Source: Candidatus Eiseniibacteriota bacterium
GTDB taxonomy: Bacteria > Eisenbacteria > RBG-16-71-46 > CAIMUX01
DNA: 64,000 nt
Direction: 5' to 3'
NCBI GenBank assembly: GCA_903844735.1
Contig: CAIMUX010000002.1
Span: 79,789 to 143,788 of the forward strand
A program made the position numbers and the translations under genes. Below the pieces are notes generated by a model. The model saw nothing but the letters and a program-made list of their open reading frames with translations, had not been told where the DNA came from and ran no database searches. Below, piece by piece: positions 23,261 through 32,936 of this stretch (the first letter of the stretch is position 1; every line of letters begins with the position of its first letter).

Positions 23261-25747
23261 TTAGTTTGTCAGGATCCGGGCGCTCACCACGTTGGAGTCG
23301 GTGGATCTTCCCACCGTGGTCGAACCCAGCTCCTTGTCGTCGACGACCACCTTGAAGAAGTACCGCGTGGTGTCGGAATCGGCGACGAATAACGTGTGAC
23401 TCACCCGCTCCTTCTCCAAGATTTCGGTCTCCGTAGTCGGGAAGGCCGTGCTCGTCGTTCCCTTAAGCAGCCGGTACCTCCTGAAATCGTGGTTGTCATT
23501 CCGAGTCCAGCTCAAGGAAATGCTGTTCGTGGTGGTCCCGCTCACGCTGAGCGTGACCGGGGTGGGAGGCCGGTTCGCCGTAATCACCGATTGTTCGTTG
23601 GAGCCGGCCTTGCCGCCGGCGTCGTCCCGCACAAATACCCGATAGTAGTAGCGCGTGTTGTCAACGAGTTTGTCTTCGCTATAGCTGGTGACCGCCGAGT
23701 CCGCAATGGTGCGGACGAGAGTCGAGCTCTCCCCTACCGCTGGGGCGGTGTCGCGGTAAAGCCGGTATTCGGAAAAATCATGGGCAAGAGACACAGCCCA
23801 GGTGGTTATGACCGAGGGCGTGAAGGCGTCCGCTACCTCGATCGGCAGGGATAGCGCGACCGGGTCCGGGTCGGCATTCGCCGTCGTCACCTTCAGCTCG
23901 TTGCTGCCCGTGCGGTAGTCGCCCTTGTCGACCACGAAAACGCGGTAGAAATAATCCGTGTTCTCAGTCAAAAGGGAATCGAGATAGCTCACCTTCTCTT
24001 TCTGATCGAGAAAACCCAGCAGAGTCGCGCCCGGTCCCACCCCGGCAAGGGAGGAACGGCGAACTTCGTAGCGGCGGAAGTCGCGAATATCGCTCTGGCC
24101 CCAGGAAAGAAGCACCGCCGTTTCGCCGGTCGAGGTCGGAGTGTTGAGTGTCACCGCGGCGGGCGGCAGGTCGCGGATGGTGGCACTCACCGTGTTGCTC
24201 GGCGAAGCGGTGCCATTCCCGTCCATCACGTCAACGCGGTAGTAGTAGGTCATCCTCTGCTCGAGCTCAGTGCGATCGTCGTAGGTGGTGGTCCCGGCTG
24301 CGGTGAGAGTTGTGAGGAGGCGGCGTTTGGGGTCGGTGTTCAGGTCGGCCTGCTCGCCCCGGATGACGCGGTATTGGGCGAAGGTCGGCGCCAGACAGCG
24401 GCTGAAGGAGAGAGACACCGAGGTTTCCGTGACGTTCGAGGGCACATCCAGTGTCACCGGATCGGGCGCCGGGGCGAGTCGGGGCCTACCCGCCTCCTCG
24501 TTGCTCGAACTCGTGCGGCCGTTGAGGTCGACCACGGTCACGCGGTAGTAGTAGGTCCGGTTCGGGTCGAGGTTGGTGTCTGTGTAGGTGGTGCTGCTCC
24601 GAGCGGTGATCTCGCGGACCTGTACCCGGGCACTGCTGGTGTCGACACCCGGCTCCTCGGCGCGAAACAGTCGGTAGGCGAAAAACCGGCCTGCGTCGGA
24701 AGCCGCGCTCCAACTCAGCGCGAGCTCACCGGCCGCCGGCGAAACGATCGGGTCGAGAGTGACCGCCGGTGGGTCGTTGCGGACTGTCAGCCGAACGGGG
24801 GCGGGGAGCGACGGCGCGGCGTTGCCGGCCTCGTCGGTGAAGTCGCCGGTGACCAAGACGTCCACCAGCGCGAGGTCCTGCGGTACGGTGTAATCCAGAG
24901 CGTAGATGCCGTCATCAGCGGCGGCGTCACCGGCGAAACCGTCGTCACGCAAGTCAAGCCGCCTGCCTCCGGTTCCCAACGATACGCCGGCCTGCCCGTG
25001 GGGTTCGCCCGCGTCGAGCCGAAAGTGGAGATGGTCACCCGGCGCCGCCTGGGCGGGGTCGAATGTGAGGCTCTCGATGTCGGCTCGCGTGTCGAGTCGG
25101 ATCCTGTCTGAGACCGACAACGAGAGGTTTCCTTCCGCGTCAATGAAGCGGGCGAAGATCTCTTTCTCGCCGTCGCCTGGCGGAATCTGCCAAGCCAGCG
25201 CAGGAACGAAAGGCTGGATCGGCGCGGCATCCAGGCCGTGTCCATTCGCGACCTGCATGCCCCGGGTCCCATCGGGCACCAGCATGGCCAAGCGAACTGA
25301 GAGGCCGCGGGTTGTCTCACGGCCATCATCCACCTGCATCCCGAAGACTCCCGAGACGACCGTCAGAGACGCTGATCGCTTCCCTTCGAGACCGTTCGAG
25401 AGTACGGAGGCGACCGACACGAGGTATTCCGTCCCGTTCACCAGGCCGGAGAGGCTCACCGGCGAGTGGGACGTGGAGTCGGCAAGCACCGGTGTCGCAT
25501 CGTGCTCGGCGCGATAGATGCGATACACGCTGACAGACTCGACGCCGGAGGAGTCCGATAGGCTCCAGGAGAGCTCCACGCTGCGGTTGCTGACGCGCGC
25601 CTGCAACGATGTCGGCACCGGCGGCCGAACGCCGGTATGATCCGGATCTCGCGGATTGACCGCGGTCTCGAGGGAGTGATCCTTGCTGCACGCGGCGCTG
25701 AGGCCGAGGCAGACGGTGGCAAGGACGGCGATCGCACGCATTCGCAT
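23261..25747 (-). CDS. Fibronectin type III repeat lipoprotein
   Basis: An 828-residue surface or periplasmic lipoprotein. The signal ends in the lipobox GLSAAC (Cys20). FN3 domains follow at about 40-130, 325-420, 430-525, 530-625, 632-728 and 735-828, each with a YYYRV or YFYRV strand near its end. Between the first and second is an Ig-like segment with DDGFAGDAAADDGIYALDYTVP. ATG 25747 is used because AGGAG stands 6 nt before it; ATG 25753 lies too close to it. It follows the PEGA protein gene by 9 nt and is the last gene of the EPS cluster. A binding or scaffolding role is likely, ligand unknown. Confidence 0.8.
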   Translation of the reverse strand: MRMRAIAVLATVCLGLSAACSKDHSLETAVNPRDPDHTGVRPPVPTSLQARVSNRSVELSWSLSDSSGVESVSVYRIYRAEHDATPVLADSTSHSPVSLSGLVNGTEYLVSVASVLSNGLEGKRSASLTVVSGVFGMQVDDGRETTRGLSVRLAMLVPDGTRGMQVANGHGLDAAPIQPFVPALAWQIPPGDGEKEIFARFIDAEGNLSLSVSDRIRLDTRADIESLTFDPAQAAPGDHLHFRLDAGEPHGQAGVSLGTGGRRLDLRDDGFAGDAAADDGIYALDYTVPQDLALVDVLVTGDFTDEAGNAAPSLPAPVRLTVRNDPPAVTLDPIVSPAAGELALSWSAASDAGRFFAYRLFRAEEPGVDTSSARVQVREITARSSTTYTDTNLDPNRTYYYRVTVVDLNGRTSSSNEEAGRPRLAPAPDPVTLDVPSNVTETSVSLSFSRCLAPTFAQYRVIRGEQADLNTDPKRRLLTTLTAAGTTTYDDRTELEQRMTYYYRVDVMDGNGTASPSNTVSATIRDLPPAAVTLNTPTSTGETAVLLSWGQSDIRDFRRYEVRRSSLAGVGPGATLLGFLDQKEKVSYLDSLLTENTDYFYRVFVVDKGDYRTGSNELKVTTANADPDPVALSLPIEVADAFTPSVITTWAVSLAHDFSEYRLYRDTAPAVGESSTLVRTIADSAVTSYSEDKLVDNTRYYYRVFVRDDAGGKAGSNEQSVITANRPPTPVTLSVSGTTTNSISLSWTRNDNHDFRRYRLLKGTTSTAFPTTETEILEKERVSHTLFVADSDTTRYFFKVVVDDKELGSTTVGRSTDSNVVSARILTN

Positions 25748-25756
25748 GATCATCTC

Positions 25757-26581
25757 CTAATTCCAGCGCAGGCGCAAGCCGCCCCGCAAACTGCCCGCGG
25801 GCGAGACGTCCGCGAGCCAACCGATCATTCCGCGATCGTTGCCGACCGGCAAATCCGCGCGGCTCGTCATTCCGGAGGAGAGAACCTCGCCCGTCGGGGC
25901 AAAGAAAAGGGTGTCGAGCACGTTCACGGCATAGATCCCGCCCAGCCCGAACAGGGCGACGCGGCGCCGGTCGTAGCTCCGATCTGCCTTCTCGGATGCG
26001 CGGCGCACGACCTCTAAGCCGGCCCGCAAGTCTCCCTCGACTCTTATATCTTCGTACACCCGCCTGGCCGCGTCGAAGTCGTCGACGTCGTCGCGGTAGG
26101 CCTCGTGCGTCCAAACGACACAGCCCGCGGCCACGGCGCTCCCAAGAACCAAGAGCGTCCCTTTCGACTTCTGGCCGCGATAAAGCTGACCCCAGCCCGG
26201 GACCACCACGCTTCGCAGGAGGCTCTTCTCGACGGTTTTCTTTCCCAGCTTGACTTGAAGTTGACCGATGCCGCCGGGCCCCAGCACGATCTCCCCGGTC
26301 CAAGCCTCGTACCCGGGCAGGCGGATTTCGACCCGATACAGGCCGCTCACCTCACGGTAGAGACGCCACGGTGTGAGCCCGGTCCACTCGTACGCCCCGC
26401 GCAGGATCACCACGGCTCCGGGGGGGGCGCTGTCCACGACCAGAGTCGGGGTGGCGCCGATGCCACCGGGCGGAGTCGCGACGGGCGGATCCTGCGCCGC
26501 GGCCGAGGCCGCCACAAGAGCGAGGAGTAGGACGCCTATCCCGGCGGGGACCGCCCCGCCACGTTGCCGAATCCCGTTCAT
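25757..26581 (-). CDS. PEGA-domain protein with DUF5683-like membrane region
   Basis: A 274-residue protein with a signal peptide (LLLALVAASAAAQ). A PEGA domain spans about 45-110 (LVVDSAPPGAVVILRGAYEWTGLTPW). SLLRSVVVPGWGQLYRGQKSKGTLLV then matches the start of DUF5683, with two hydrophobic segments. PEGA domains usually bind surface-associated polymers or membranes. It lies just before the FN3 lipoprotein gene and 65 nt after the O-antigen ligase gene, so a role at the envelope in EPS handling is plausible but not shown. The first domain contains a run of eight G on the plus strand (26420-26427). Confidence 0.65.
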   Translation of the reverse strand: MNGIRQRGGAVPAGIGVLLLALVAASAAAQDPPVATPPGGIGATPTLVVDSAPPGAVVILRGAYEWTGLTPWRLYREVSGLYRVEIRLPGYEAWTGEIVLGPGGIGQLQVKLGKKTVEKSLLRSVVVPGWGQLYRGQKSKGTLLVLGSAVAAGCVVWTHEAYRDDVDDFDAARRVYEDIRVEGDLRAGLEVVRRASEKADRSYDRRRVALFGLGGIYAVNVLDTLFFAPTGEVLSSGMTSRADLPVGNDRGMIGWLADVSPAGSLRGGLRLRWN

Positions 26582-26646
26582 CCCTGGGTTCCTCCGTTTC
26601 CGCGTCGCATTGGGCGCGGAGCCGCATTACGCGCCGATTTCATCCG

Positions 26647-28239
26647 TCACCGAGCATTGGCCATGATGACCGAAGCCCCTGGGTCGTTCAAGCGTTTCCG
26701 ATCCGCTTCGTCCGCCTCGGAGATTCCCGCCGCCAGCAGGGCGCGAGCGCGAAAGACCAAAGCGGTGAGCAGCGAGATCATCCCCGCCATGTTGAAGGCG
26801 TAGAACCTGCCCCCGAAAATGTTCGACACCATGAACACCACGATCGCCGACTGGTAGGCAAGCCCAAGCGACCGGGGAAAACCGGGGGCGCGCAGAAGCG
26901 CGGAAGCCCCGCTCAAACCAGCGAAGAAGAGGCTGAGCAACAGAAGCAAACCCGGTATGCCGGTCTCCGCCGCCGTCTCCAGGTAGAGATTATGGGCCGG
27001 CCGCACGCGCCCGATCCGCTTTCCGATTTCCGTCGAGATATTGGCATAGCCTACCCCGACGATCGGATTTCCGGCGATGATCTCAAGCGAGGCCCGCCAC
27101 AACTCAAGGCGGCCTCCCGAATCCTTGTTGAGCGCGTCACCGCGGCTGGATTCGTCAGTGGCGGCCTGCTCCGTGCTCATCACTCGCTGCCTGGCGTAGT
27201 CCGGAGCCCACAAGAAGAATGTCCCAACCAGGACAGAAAGCACGACGACCCAGACGATCCCAAGGCGAAAGGCGGCCAGCAACAGGCCGACGATGAAGCC
27301 GACATAGGCGCCGCGCGACGCGGGGATGATCATCCCCACGGCCAATGCCAGGGCCGAGCCCAGAAGCAACATCCGTTTCCGCATGTCATGGTAGCCCGCC
27401 TGGAGCAGACCGAGAGTGAAAGCTGTCGCGGTGGCGAAATAGGCGGCCGCCTCATTAATCGCCCCGATGCCGCCGCCCACACGGCGCTGCCATCCGCTCC
27501 CCGCGGCCCCGTGGACGAGGCCGAAGAGTCCCAATGCCGAGCCGATACAGAACAGAAGAGCCAGGACCCGAATCTGCTTCCAGGTTTGTACAAAGTTGTA
27601 TATCGGCACAAAGAGAATGAGCCCGCACAGAGCTCCCCACAGCCCGGGTATGAATGCCAGGAATAGTCGGAATCCTCCTTCGCTCATGACTACCGAACGG
27701 AGGGCGGCGAAACAGTACCAAGCAAGGAAGAGCAGCAGAGGAAGGCCCCACGGGGACGCTGTGGTACCGACCCGTCGATGGGAGATGCTGTTGCCCGCCC
27801 AGCCCAGAAAGATCGACGCGATGAGGAGGTTCATCCCGTTCACCATCGGGAGCGGCGAGACCGGCATGTAGTCGAGGTAGACCCAGGCCAGGGGCAGCAG
27901 GCCCAGCGCCCACGCCGGACGGGCGAGAATGATCAGTGCCAATGCGGCGCCGGCGACGATCTTCAAAATCCGGTGCGGTGCTTGGCCCATGTTGTAGTGG
28001 AGGTACGATACGGCGAGGGCACACGCGATCGCCAGTGCTCCCAATAGGAGCAGAAAGAGCTTGTTCCGGTACCGGCCAAGAATCGTCGGATCGGGCTGAC
28101 CGAACCCGGCGAAGCCCGGCGGAGGCTGCACCCCTCCAGACGGCGCCCACCCGGGCGGTTCGCCGGGAGGCACGAAAGGCCGGCGATCGACCGGCGGGTT
28201 GCCGGCTCCGGTCGGCGTGCCCGCGTCCGATGCAATCAT
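26647..28239 (-). CDS. O-antigen ligase/polymerase (Wzy/WaaL family)
   Basis: A 530-residue membrane protein with a Pro-rich cytosolic start (about 1-55) and about 11-12 hydrophobic segments. The large periplasmic loop has the family pattern GGRLELWRASLEIIAGNPIVGVGY, then RPAHNLYLETAAETGIPGLLL. The enzyme joins or polymerises undecaprenyl-linked glycans in the periplasm. Start ATG 28239 overlaps the stop of the PrsK-like gene (ATGA). It is the only Wzy/WaaL candidate in this exopolysaccharide cluster. No flippase (Wzx) gene is visible in the window. Confidence 0.85.
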   Translation of the reverse strand: MIASDAGTPTGAGNPPVDRRPFVPPGEPPGWAPSGGVQPPPGFAGFGQPDPTILGRYRNKLFLLLLGALAIACALAVSYLHYNMGQAPHRILKIVAGAALALIILARPAWALGLLPLAWVYLDYMPVSPLPMVNGMNLLIASIFLGWAGNSISHRRVGTTASPWGLPLLLFLAWYCFAALRSVVMSEGGFRLFLAFIPGLWGALCGLILFVPIYNFVQTWKQIRVLALLFCIGSALGLFGLVHGAAGSGWQRRVGGGIGAINEAAAYFATATAFTLGLLQAGYHDMRKRMLLLGSALALAVGMIIPASRGAYVGFIVGLLLAAFRLGIVWVVVLSVLVGTFFLWAPDYARQRVMSTEQAATDESSRGDALNKDSGGRLELWRASLEIIAGNPIVGVGYANISTEIGKRIGRVRPAHNLYLETAAETGIPGLLLLLSLFFAGLSGASALLRAPGFPRSLGLAYQSAIVVFMVSNIFGGRFYAFNMAGMISLLTALVFRARALLAAGISEADEADRKRLNDPGASVIMANAR

Positions 28240-29885
28240 GGGCGGACCTCAGTTGGGTTCCCGGGTTCGGCACCCGCGCGCCTCGGCCTTAGTGATACCC
28301 GCCCAACGGCGAGCCCCGCGCGTTCGGTGGAGGTCTCGGCGCATGCGGTGGCCCAGGCGGCGAGGCGTTCTCCCACGCTGCGGTCCGGCAACGCGGCTCT
28401 TGTCTCCTCGGCCGTGCGGTGGAGCAGAGCGGCAGCCCGCAGCCAGGATTCCGCCGATATCGACGACTCCTCGGCGGTCGCCGTGAGCAGCGCGCCCCAG
28501 ATCACCGCGGCCAGAGGTCTGGCCGAGAGCTCGAGCGCCCGGGCAGCGGAATCGTCGGTCCGCAACCCACGCGGCGCGAATGCCACGATGCCGAACACTT
28601 CCGGGCCGGATGACAGCGCCACGAAGAGCCGAAATCCCTGGCGCTCCACCAGTTCGAAGTTCTCGACATAGGCGGCCATGCGGGCAATGCTTGCAGGAGG
28701 GGTGGTGAGATCCACGACAGGTGCCCAGGGGCGGAACAGGTCCGGAAGTGGATTGTCGAGATGAAGGAACGGCAGCGGGGAGTCATGGGTGGACCACGGT
28801 TCGTATCCCGGCGGATCGTCGCACCGAATCCACAGTGCCGAGCTCGCGTAAGCAAGGTTTTCCTCAAAGAGGCCGACGGTGGATCTGAGCACGGCCCCTG
28901 TTGCGGGGCGCGGGCAGGCCGAGGTACGCAGGGGCCGCCAATCCCAGTCGTAGCGGGCCGGCAGCACCGGCACACGGAACCAAGCCCGGGCCCGTCCTCG
29001 CAGTCCAGGGGCGAGCCAAAACGTCGCGAAGCCGCCGACAAGGATGGCCCCCCCCCAGTGAAACCAGAGGAGCCTTCCCTCCGGCACGACCTTCTCGATG
29101 GTCTCGCCGATCACAGCCAGCGCGATCAGAAAGACGCCCAGCCCCACTAGCGCGCCCGAGGAGATGCCGCAGCGTGCGTGATCGGGCAACGTCAGGTCGT
29201 CCGTCTCCCGCGAGAGGAAGGTCGGCAGGGCCGTCAGGGCAGCGGGGAGCGCGCCGAGGGTAGCCAGCGAGAGGACGTGGAGCGCGGCGCCGCCGTAGAG
29301 CAGCGTCTGCCCGGTCACGAGGAAGATCGCGAGTGAAGTGAGAAGAAATCCGGCTGCCGCACGACGGAGGCGCGGCTTCCTTGCACGCCGGGCGGATTCC
29401 CAGAAGGACTGGAAGAGAACGACGCTTACAGCCCCGACAAGCAGGAGTTCCCCAAGCAGAGCGCGAGCGGCCAGGTTACCGATTTCGAAAGAAGGGCTCT
29501 GCCCCTGGAGTGCAATGCGGGCAGCCCCGACACCGAAGGCGCCCGCGAGGAGAAGCACGAGGCTTGTGCCGGCCGCTAGCGCAACCCAAGGCACCCCGAA
29601 CCGCCCCCACCCCCCTCTTTCGCGTCCGAAGCGAAACGCCAGAACGAGAACGAGGGCCGGAAATGCAACCAGCCCGAGGCTCGCCCCGGCGGCCAGAAAC
29701 TGCGTCAGAACCGCCCTCGGCCGCAACTGCGCGGCGGCGAGAAAACTCACTGGCAACAGCACGGCCACCGCAAACAGCGCAAAAGCAGTTCTCCCGGCGG
29801 GAGGACCCCTCCGGTGCAGCGCCGCGATCGTCGCCAACAAGAGCGCGGCGATCGCTGGGACGGGTATGAGCGCCCAAGGATTCAT
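28236..29885 (-). CDS. PrsK-like membrane protein lacking a kinase domain
   Basis: A 549-residue protein. Residues of about 1-300 contain seven or eight transmembrane segments. The rest is a soluble GAF-like region (YASSALWIRCDDPPG, FRPWAPVVDLTTPP, FRLFVALSSGPEVFGIVAFAPRG). This layout resembles the sensory half of PrsK, the exosortase-associated histidine kinase, but no H-box or ATPase domain follows. An exosortase gene lies upstream in the same cluster. It may sense a signal and act through another protein. A C9 tract on the plus strand (29048-29056) lies in the coding region. The PrsK relation is from memory of the family and should be treated as tentative. Confidence 0.5.
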   Translation of the reverse strand: MNPWALIPVPAIAALLLATIAALHRRGPPAGRTAFALFAVAVLLPVSFLAAAQLRPRAVLTQFLAAGASLGLVAFPALVLVLAFRFGRERGGWGRFGVPWVALAAGTSLVLLLAGAFGVGAARIALQGQSPSFEIGNLAARALLGELLLVGAVSVVLFQSFWESARRARKPRLRRAAAGFLLTSLAIFLVTGQTLLYGGAALHVLSLATLGALPAALTALPTFLSRETDDLTLPDHARCGISSGALVGLGVFLIALAVIGETIEKVVPEGRLLWFHWGGAILVGGFATFWLAPGLRGRARAWFRVPVLPARYDWDWRPLRTSACPRPATGAVLRSTVGLFEENLAYASSALWIRCDDPPGYEPWSTHDSPLPFLHLDNPLPDLFRPWAPVVDLTTPPASIARMAAYVENFELVERQGFRLFVALSSGPEVFGIVAFAPRGLRTDDSAARALELSARPLAAVIWGALLTATAEESSISAESWLRAAALLHRTAEETRAALPDRSVGERLAAWATACAETSTERAGLAVGRVSLRPRRAGAEPGNPTEVRP

Positions 29886-29896
29886 GGAGGTCGGCT

Positions 29897-31447
29897 CTAG
29901 GAGCCGCTGCTCCCACCCGATCGGGTTACTCTGTCCCTGGCTGCCTTCGCCAGTGGATGAGTGGGGTACTTCGAGATCAGAGCCTGTAGCACGCGAATGC
30001 TCCCCTGCCGATCACCAAGTTTCCCGTCCAAGATCTGGGCCGCTTCCACCAATGCCGAAGGAGATCGTTGGTCGCGCGGAAACGCGTTGGCTCGGTCCTC
30101 TAGCAACCGCGCTAGCCGCGTCCAGTCACGAAGTCGAAGGCGTGCATCCAGGAGCCGATCGATGGCCATCATGACGAGCGGTCCTTGCGCCGGATCGGAT
30201 CGCAGATCGGCAATGAGCAGTTCATACCCTTGCTCGGCCTCCTGGAGGGTGGCCCGCATCGCCAGGCTGTCGTTACCGGCCCGGTAGTATTCCGCTACTT
30301 GGATGGGTGCCAAGAGCCCCGCCCGCGTGCGCGGGAAGTCGGTGGCCACGGCGCGCAGCTCGCGGATCGCATCGGACTTCCGTCCGCTGGCAGCAAGAAC
30401 CAGTCCCTTCTGGAACCGAGCCTGGGCGGCGTTCTCGGGGTCACGCGGACTGTCGAGGCCGACGCGATCAAGGACGGCAAGCGCTGAGTCAGGCTGACCG
30501 GCCGAGGCCAGCATCACGGCCAGGCGAATTCCAGCCTGCAAGCCGGCCGATTTGCCGGGAAAGTCCCGGAAGACCTCGCGATAGACCCGGACGGCGGCCC
30601 CGGGGGTATCCGGCAGTTGCTCCAAGAGCTGACCAAGGAGAAAGCCTATTCCTGGAGCGAGCTCGCCGGCGGTCGGGAGGGACCGAGCCTGTTCCAGAAC
30701 CGCCACGGCCTCAGGTACCCGGCGGTTTCGAGCCAGAAGATCGGCCTTCAGAGTGAGGGCTACCACCTCGGTCGCGGTGGCGGGGTGTTCCTGGGTCACG
30801 CGATCGTAGTAGGACAGGGCGTCGGCTATGGCCGCCTCCGCTTCCCCCGATCGCCCGGCCGAGGCGTAGGCGCTGATGCGCGCCATCGGGGCCTGGAGCA
30901 CCGGCAGGAAGGGGCTTCCGTCCGTCTGCGCGGGCGGTAGTTTCGTGTACATCTCGCGACAGACGTCCGCCAGAGAGTCCGCACTACCCGCGAGGGCCAT
31001 GGTCTGGAGCAGATCGCCGAAGAACTCGACCGCCATCGCCGGATCACCCACGGCCTCGTTCCGGAGATCCCACAGGACCTGCCCGGCCTGTGCCCGCTGA
31101 CCCGCCGCGAGGCGCAGACCCGCTAGGCGTCGAGCGGCCAGAATCCGGGAGCGCGTCAAAGATCGGCGCAGATCTGGGTCCCTTCCGGCCGCGGCCAGAG
31201 GATAGCGAGCAAGGACCTGCTCATACGCCCGCATCGCCGGACGCATGGCGTCAATTCCTGCCTGAGGGCGCAGGCCGAGCCGCTGTTCCATCCGGCCCGC
31301 CTTCCAGCAGGCCCGCTCCGCTTCGTAGCTCGACCCCATAGGCCCGCCGCTGCAGCCCGACAGCAACCCCAATATGCAGCCGCCGAATAGGAGGCCGGCA
31401 AGCAGGCTCGTTGAACGACTGCTTGATCTTCGTGCGTCGTCCATCAT
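29897..31447 (-). CDS. TPR-repeat lipoprotein of the EPS cluster
   Basis: A 516-residue lipoprotein. The signal is MMDDARRSSSRSTSLLAGLL, followed by the lipobox LLSGC. About ten helical pairs with TPR character follow (ADLLARNRRVPEAVAVLEQAR, FQKGLVLAASGRKSDAIRELR, LISKYPTHPLAKAARDR). ATG 31447 has AAGGAGG upstream, and its stop-start overlap with the membrane-protein gene is ATGA. The open frame continues to 32668, but that part crosses two other genes and has no own start. TPR lipoproteins in exopolysaccharide clusters often assemble secretion machinery; its partner here is unknown. Confidence 0.75.
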   Translation of the reverse strand: MMDDARRSSSRSTSLLAGLLFGGCILGLLSGCSGGPMGSSYEAERACWKAGRMEQRLGLRPQAGIDAMRPAMRAYEQVLARYPLAAAGRDPDLRRSLTRSRILAARRLAGLRLAAGQRAQAGQVLWDLRNEAVGDPAMAVEFFGDLLQTMALAGSADSLADVCREMYTKLPPAQTDGSPFLPVLQAPMARISAYASAGRSGEAEAAIADALSYYDRVTQEHPATATEVVALTLKADLLARNRRVPEAVAVLEQARSLPTAGELAPGIGFLLGQLLEQLPDTPGAAVRVYREVFRDFPGKSAGLQAGIRLAVMLASAGQPDSALAVLDRVGLDSPRDPENAAQARFQKGLVLAASGRKSDAIRELRAVATDFPRTRAGLLAPIQVAEYYRAGNDSLAMRATLQEAEQGYELLIADLRSDPAQGPLVMMAIDRLLDARLRLRDWTRLARLLEDRANAFPRDQRSPSALVEAAQILDGKLGDRQGSIRVLQALISKYPTHPLAKAARDRVTRSGGSSGS

Positions 31448-32292
31448 CCGCGGCCTCCTTCCAGGCCCACACCGCGAGCGCCCCAGATCCGCACCCCCGC
31501 GGTGATGACAAAGAAGGCCGCGAAGGCGTAGATCGCGATCGCGGTGAGAACGACCAAGCCCATCAGTTCCGGGGTCATCCTCAGCACGATCGCCTCTCGA
31601 TGGCGCACGGCGTAGTCGACGAGGAGGTTCAGGAAGTTGGGCACGAGAACCACGAGAACAACCGCTAGCGGCGCCCGGCCCAGCATGCGGAACGTGTCCG
31701 CGAACGCACCTTTCAGTGAACGCTTCCCAAGCAAGAGCGCTGCGGGACCGAAAAGGAACGCCGACTCGATCAGAACCCCGGCCAGAAACACGCCTCCCCG
31801 CTGGAAGCGCTGCGCCACTGGCCCAAGGCTCCCGTCCGCACGCACCGGCAGCACCATAGGCAGAAGGAAGGCCACGAGAAGCGGCAGGACGGAAACCGGC
31901 AGACGCAGAACGAGGAGCTTGACATAGGCCCGGCCGGCCTCGCCCCGGCTCCCCTGAGGATCGAGGCCCATGGCAAGTCTCCAGGCAATGAGCCATGCCG
32001 TTCCAAAGATCCACGCACCGAGGACGACGTCGAAAAAGACATTGAACCAACTGAAGAGCCCCGGTAGGCCGAGATAGAAACCCGGGTAGTGCAGCGCGCC
32101 CGGACCGCCCAAACCGCGCAGTAACGGCACCAGAAACCAGGCCACCAGGGGCCGATGGAACTGCGTGAGCAGAAGCAGGCACAGGCCGTTGACAGAGAAC
32201 AAGAGGAGAAACGGCGACCACAGAGCTCTCCTTCCCTGCCCACGAAAGCTCTCGATGACGGCCCAGAGGGCCAGGTTCAACTGCCCGATCAT
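31444..32292 (-). CDS. Polytopic membrane protein of the exosortase/EPS cluster
   Basis: A 282-residue protein with about six transmembrane segments (FLLLFSVNGLCLLLLTQF, FFDVVLGAWIFGTAWLIAW, PVSVLPLLVAFLLPMVLP). No motif of a known enzyme is recognised. It overlaps EpsI upstream and the TPR lipoprotein downstream, both by ATGA, so it is expressed with them and probably works in the same membrane complex. The central loop is short and basic (GKRSLKGAFADTFR). Function unknown. Confidence 0.65.
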   Translation of the reverse strand: MIGQLNLALWAVIESFRGQGRRALWSPFLLLFSVNGLCLLLLTQFHRPLVAWFLVPLLRGLGGPGALHYPGFYLGLPGLFSWFNVFFDVVLGAWIFGTAWLIAWRLAMGLDPQGSRGEAGRAYVKLLVLRLPVSVLPLLVAFLLPMVLPVRADGSLGPVAQRFQRGGVFLAGVLIESAFLFGPAALLLGKRSLKGAFADTFRMLGRAPLAVVLVVLVPNFLNLLVDYAVRHREAIVLRMTPELMGLVVLTAIAIYAFAAFFVITAGVRIWGARGVGLEGGRG

Positions 32293-32936
32293 GGTATCGC
32301 CTCCTGCCGCGCACCTTCCTCCGGGAAAAATCCCGGCAGGTGCGGGGCCAGGTCGCGCGTGATGTCCGCGATGGTGCGCTCCGCGGCGCCCATGTCACCC
32401 GTGTCCATCGTGGAGATGCGTACGAATGCTCCGAAAGAACGGTTGTTCCGCAGGCCCTGGAAGAACATCCTATCCCTCCATCCCTTGACGTCCGCGAGGG
32501 GGCCTCCCGCGGTGAACCAGAAACACCGCACCACTTCGCGGTGCGGGCCCTGCACCGCCACGAAGGTGCGGTACGGGAACGGCCCGATAGCGGTAGCGAC
32601 GCTCCCCGGCGGCAGCTCCTGCACCTGATATCCCTGGGATCGGTAACAAATCTGCGGGTCGTGCGCACCCAACCTCGCGTTCTGGAAATAGGCGATCACG
32701 AGCCAGACCGGGATTCCGTCCGCCCGCGTGTACTGTCGGATAAGGTAGTCGTCCGGGTCGAGGTCGTCCAGCACCGCCTGATCGAGCGTGAGTTTCGTGC
32801 CGGGCATCCCCGCCAGCTCCATCGGGCAGGCTTCCAGACGGGTTCCCTCGAGCGTCAGCGGGCGGAAGGCGATTACGTATCCGGCGAGCAGAGCAAGCAT
32901 GGCCAGGGAAGTCAGGACCCTTGCGTTTCTCAGCAT
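32289..32936 (-). CDS. epsI: EpsI-family exosortase-associated protein
   Basis: A 215-residue protein with one N-terminal transmembrane segment (LTSLAMLALLAGYVIAF) and a periplasmic domain. DLDPDDYLIRQYTRADGIPVWLVIAYFQNARLGAHDPQICYRSQGYQV is the EpsI/exosortase C-terminal-associated signature, including the conserved CYRSQG-like stretch. EpsI proteins act with EPS-type exosortases. In many genomes the two are fused; here they are separate genes overlapping by 7 nt. ATG 32936 is chosen because the longer frame to 33131 lies inside the exosortase gene. Confidence 0.85.
   Translation of the reverse strand: MLRNARVLTSLAMLALLAGYVIAFRPLTLEGTRLEACPMELAGMPGTKLTLDQAVLDDLDPDDYLIRQYTRADGIPVWLVIAYFQNARLGAHDPQICYRSQGYQVQELPPGSVATAIGPFPYRTFVAVQGPHREVVRCFWFTAGGPLADVKGWRDRMFFQGLRNNRSFGAFVRISTMDTGDMGAAERTIADITRDLAPHLPGFFPEEGARQEAIP

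Noticed and set aside
29897..32668. A 923-codon open frame covering the TPR lipoprotein and upstream genes
   Set aside because: The upstream 400 codons cross the membrane-protein and EpsI genes in another frame, with Arg/Ser-rich shadow composition. The real start with AAGGAGG and a lipobox signal is at 31447.
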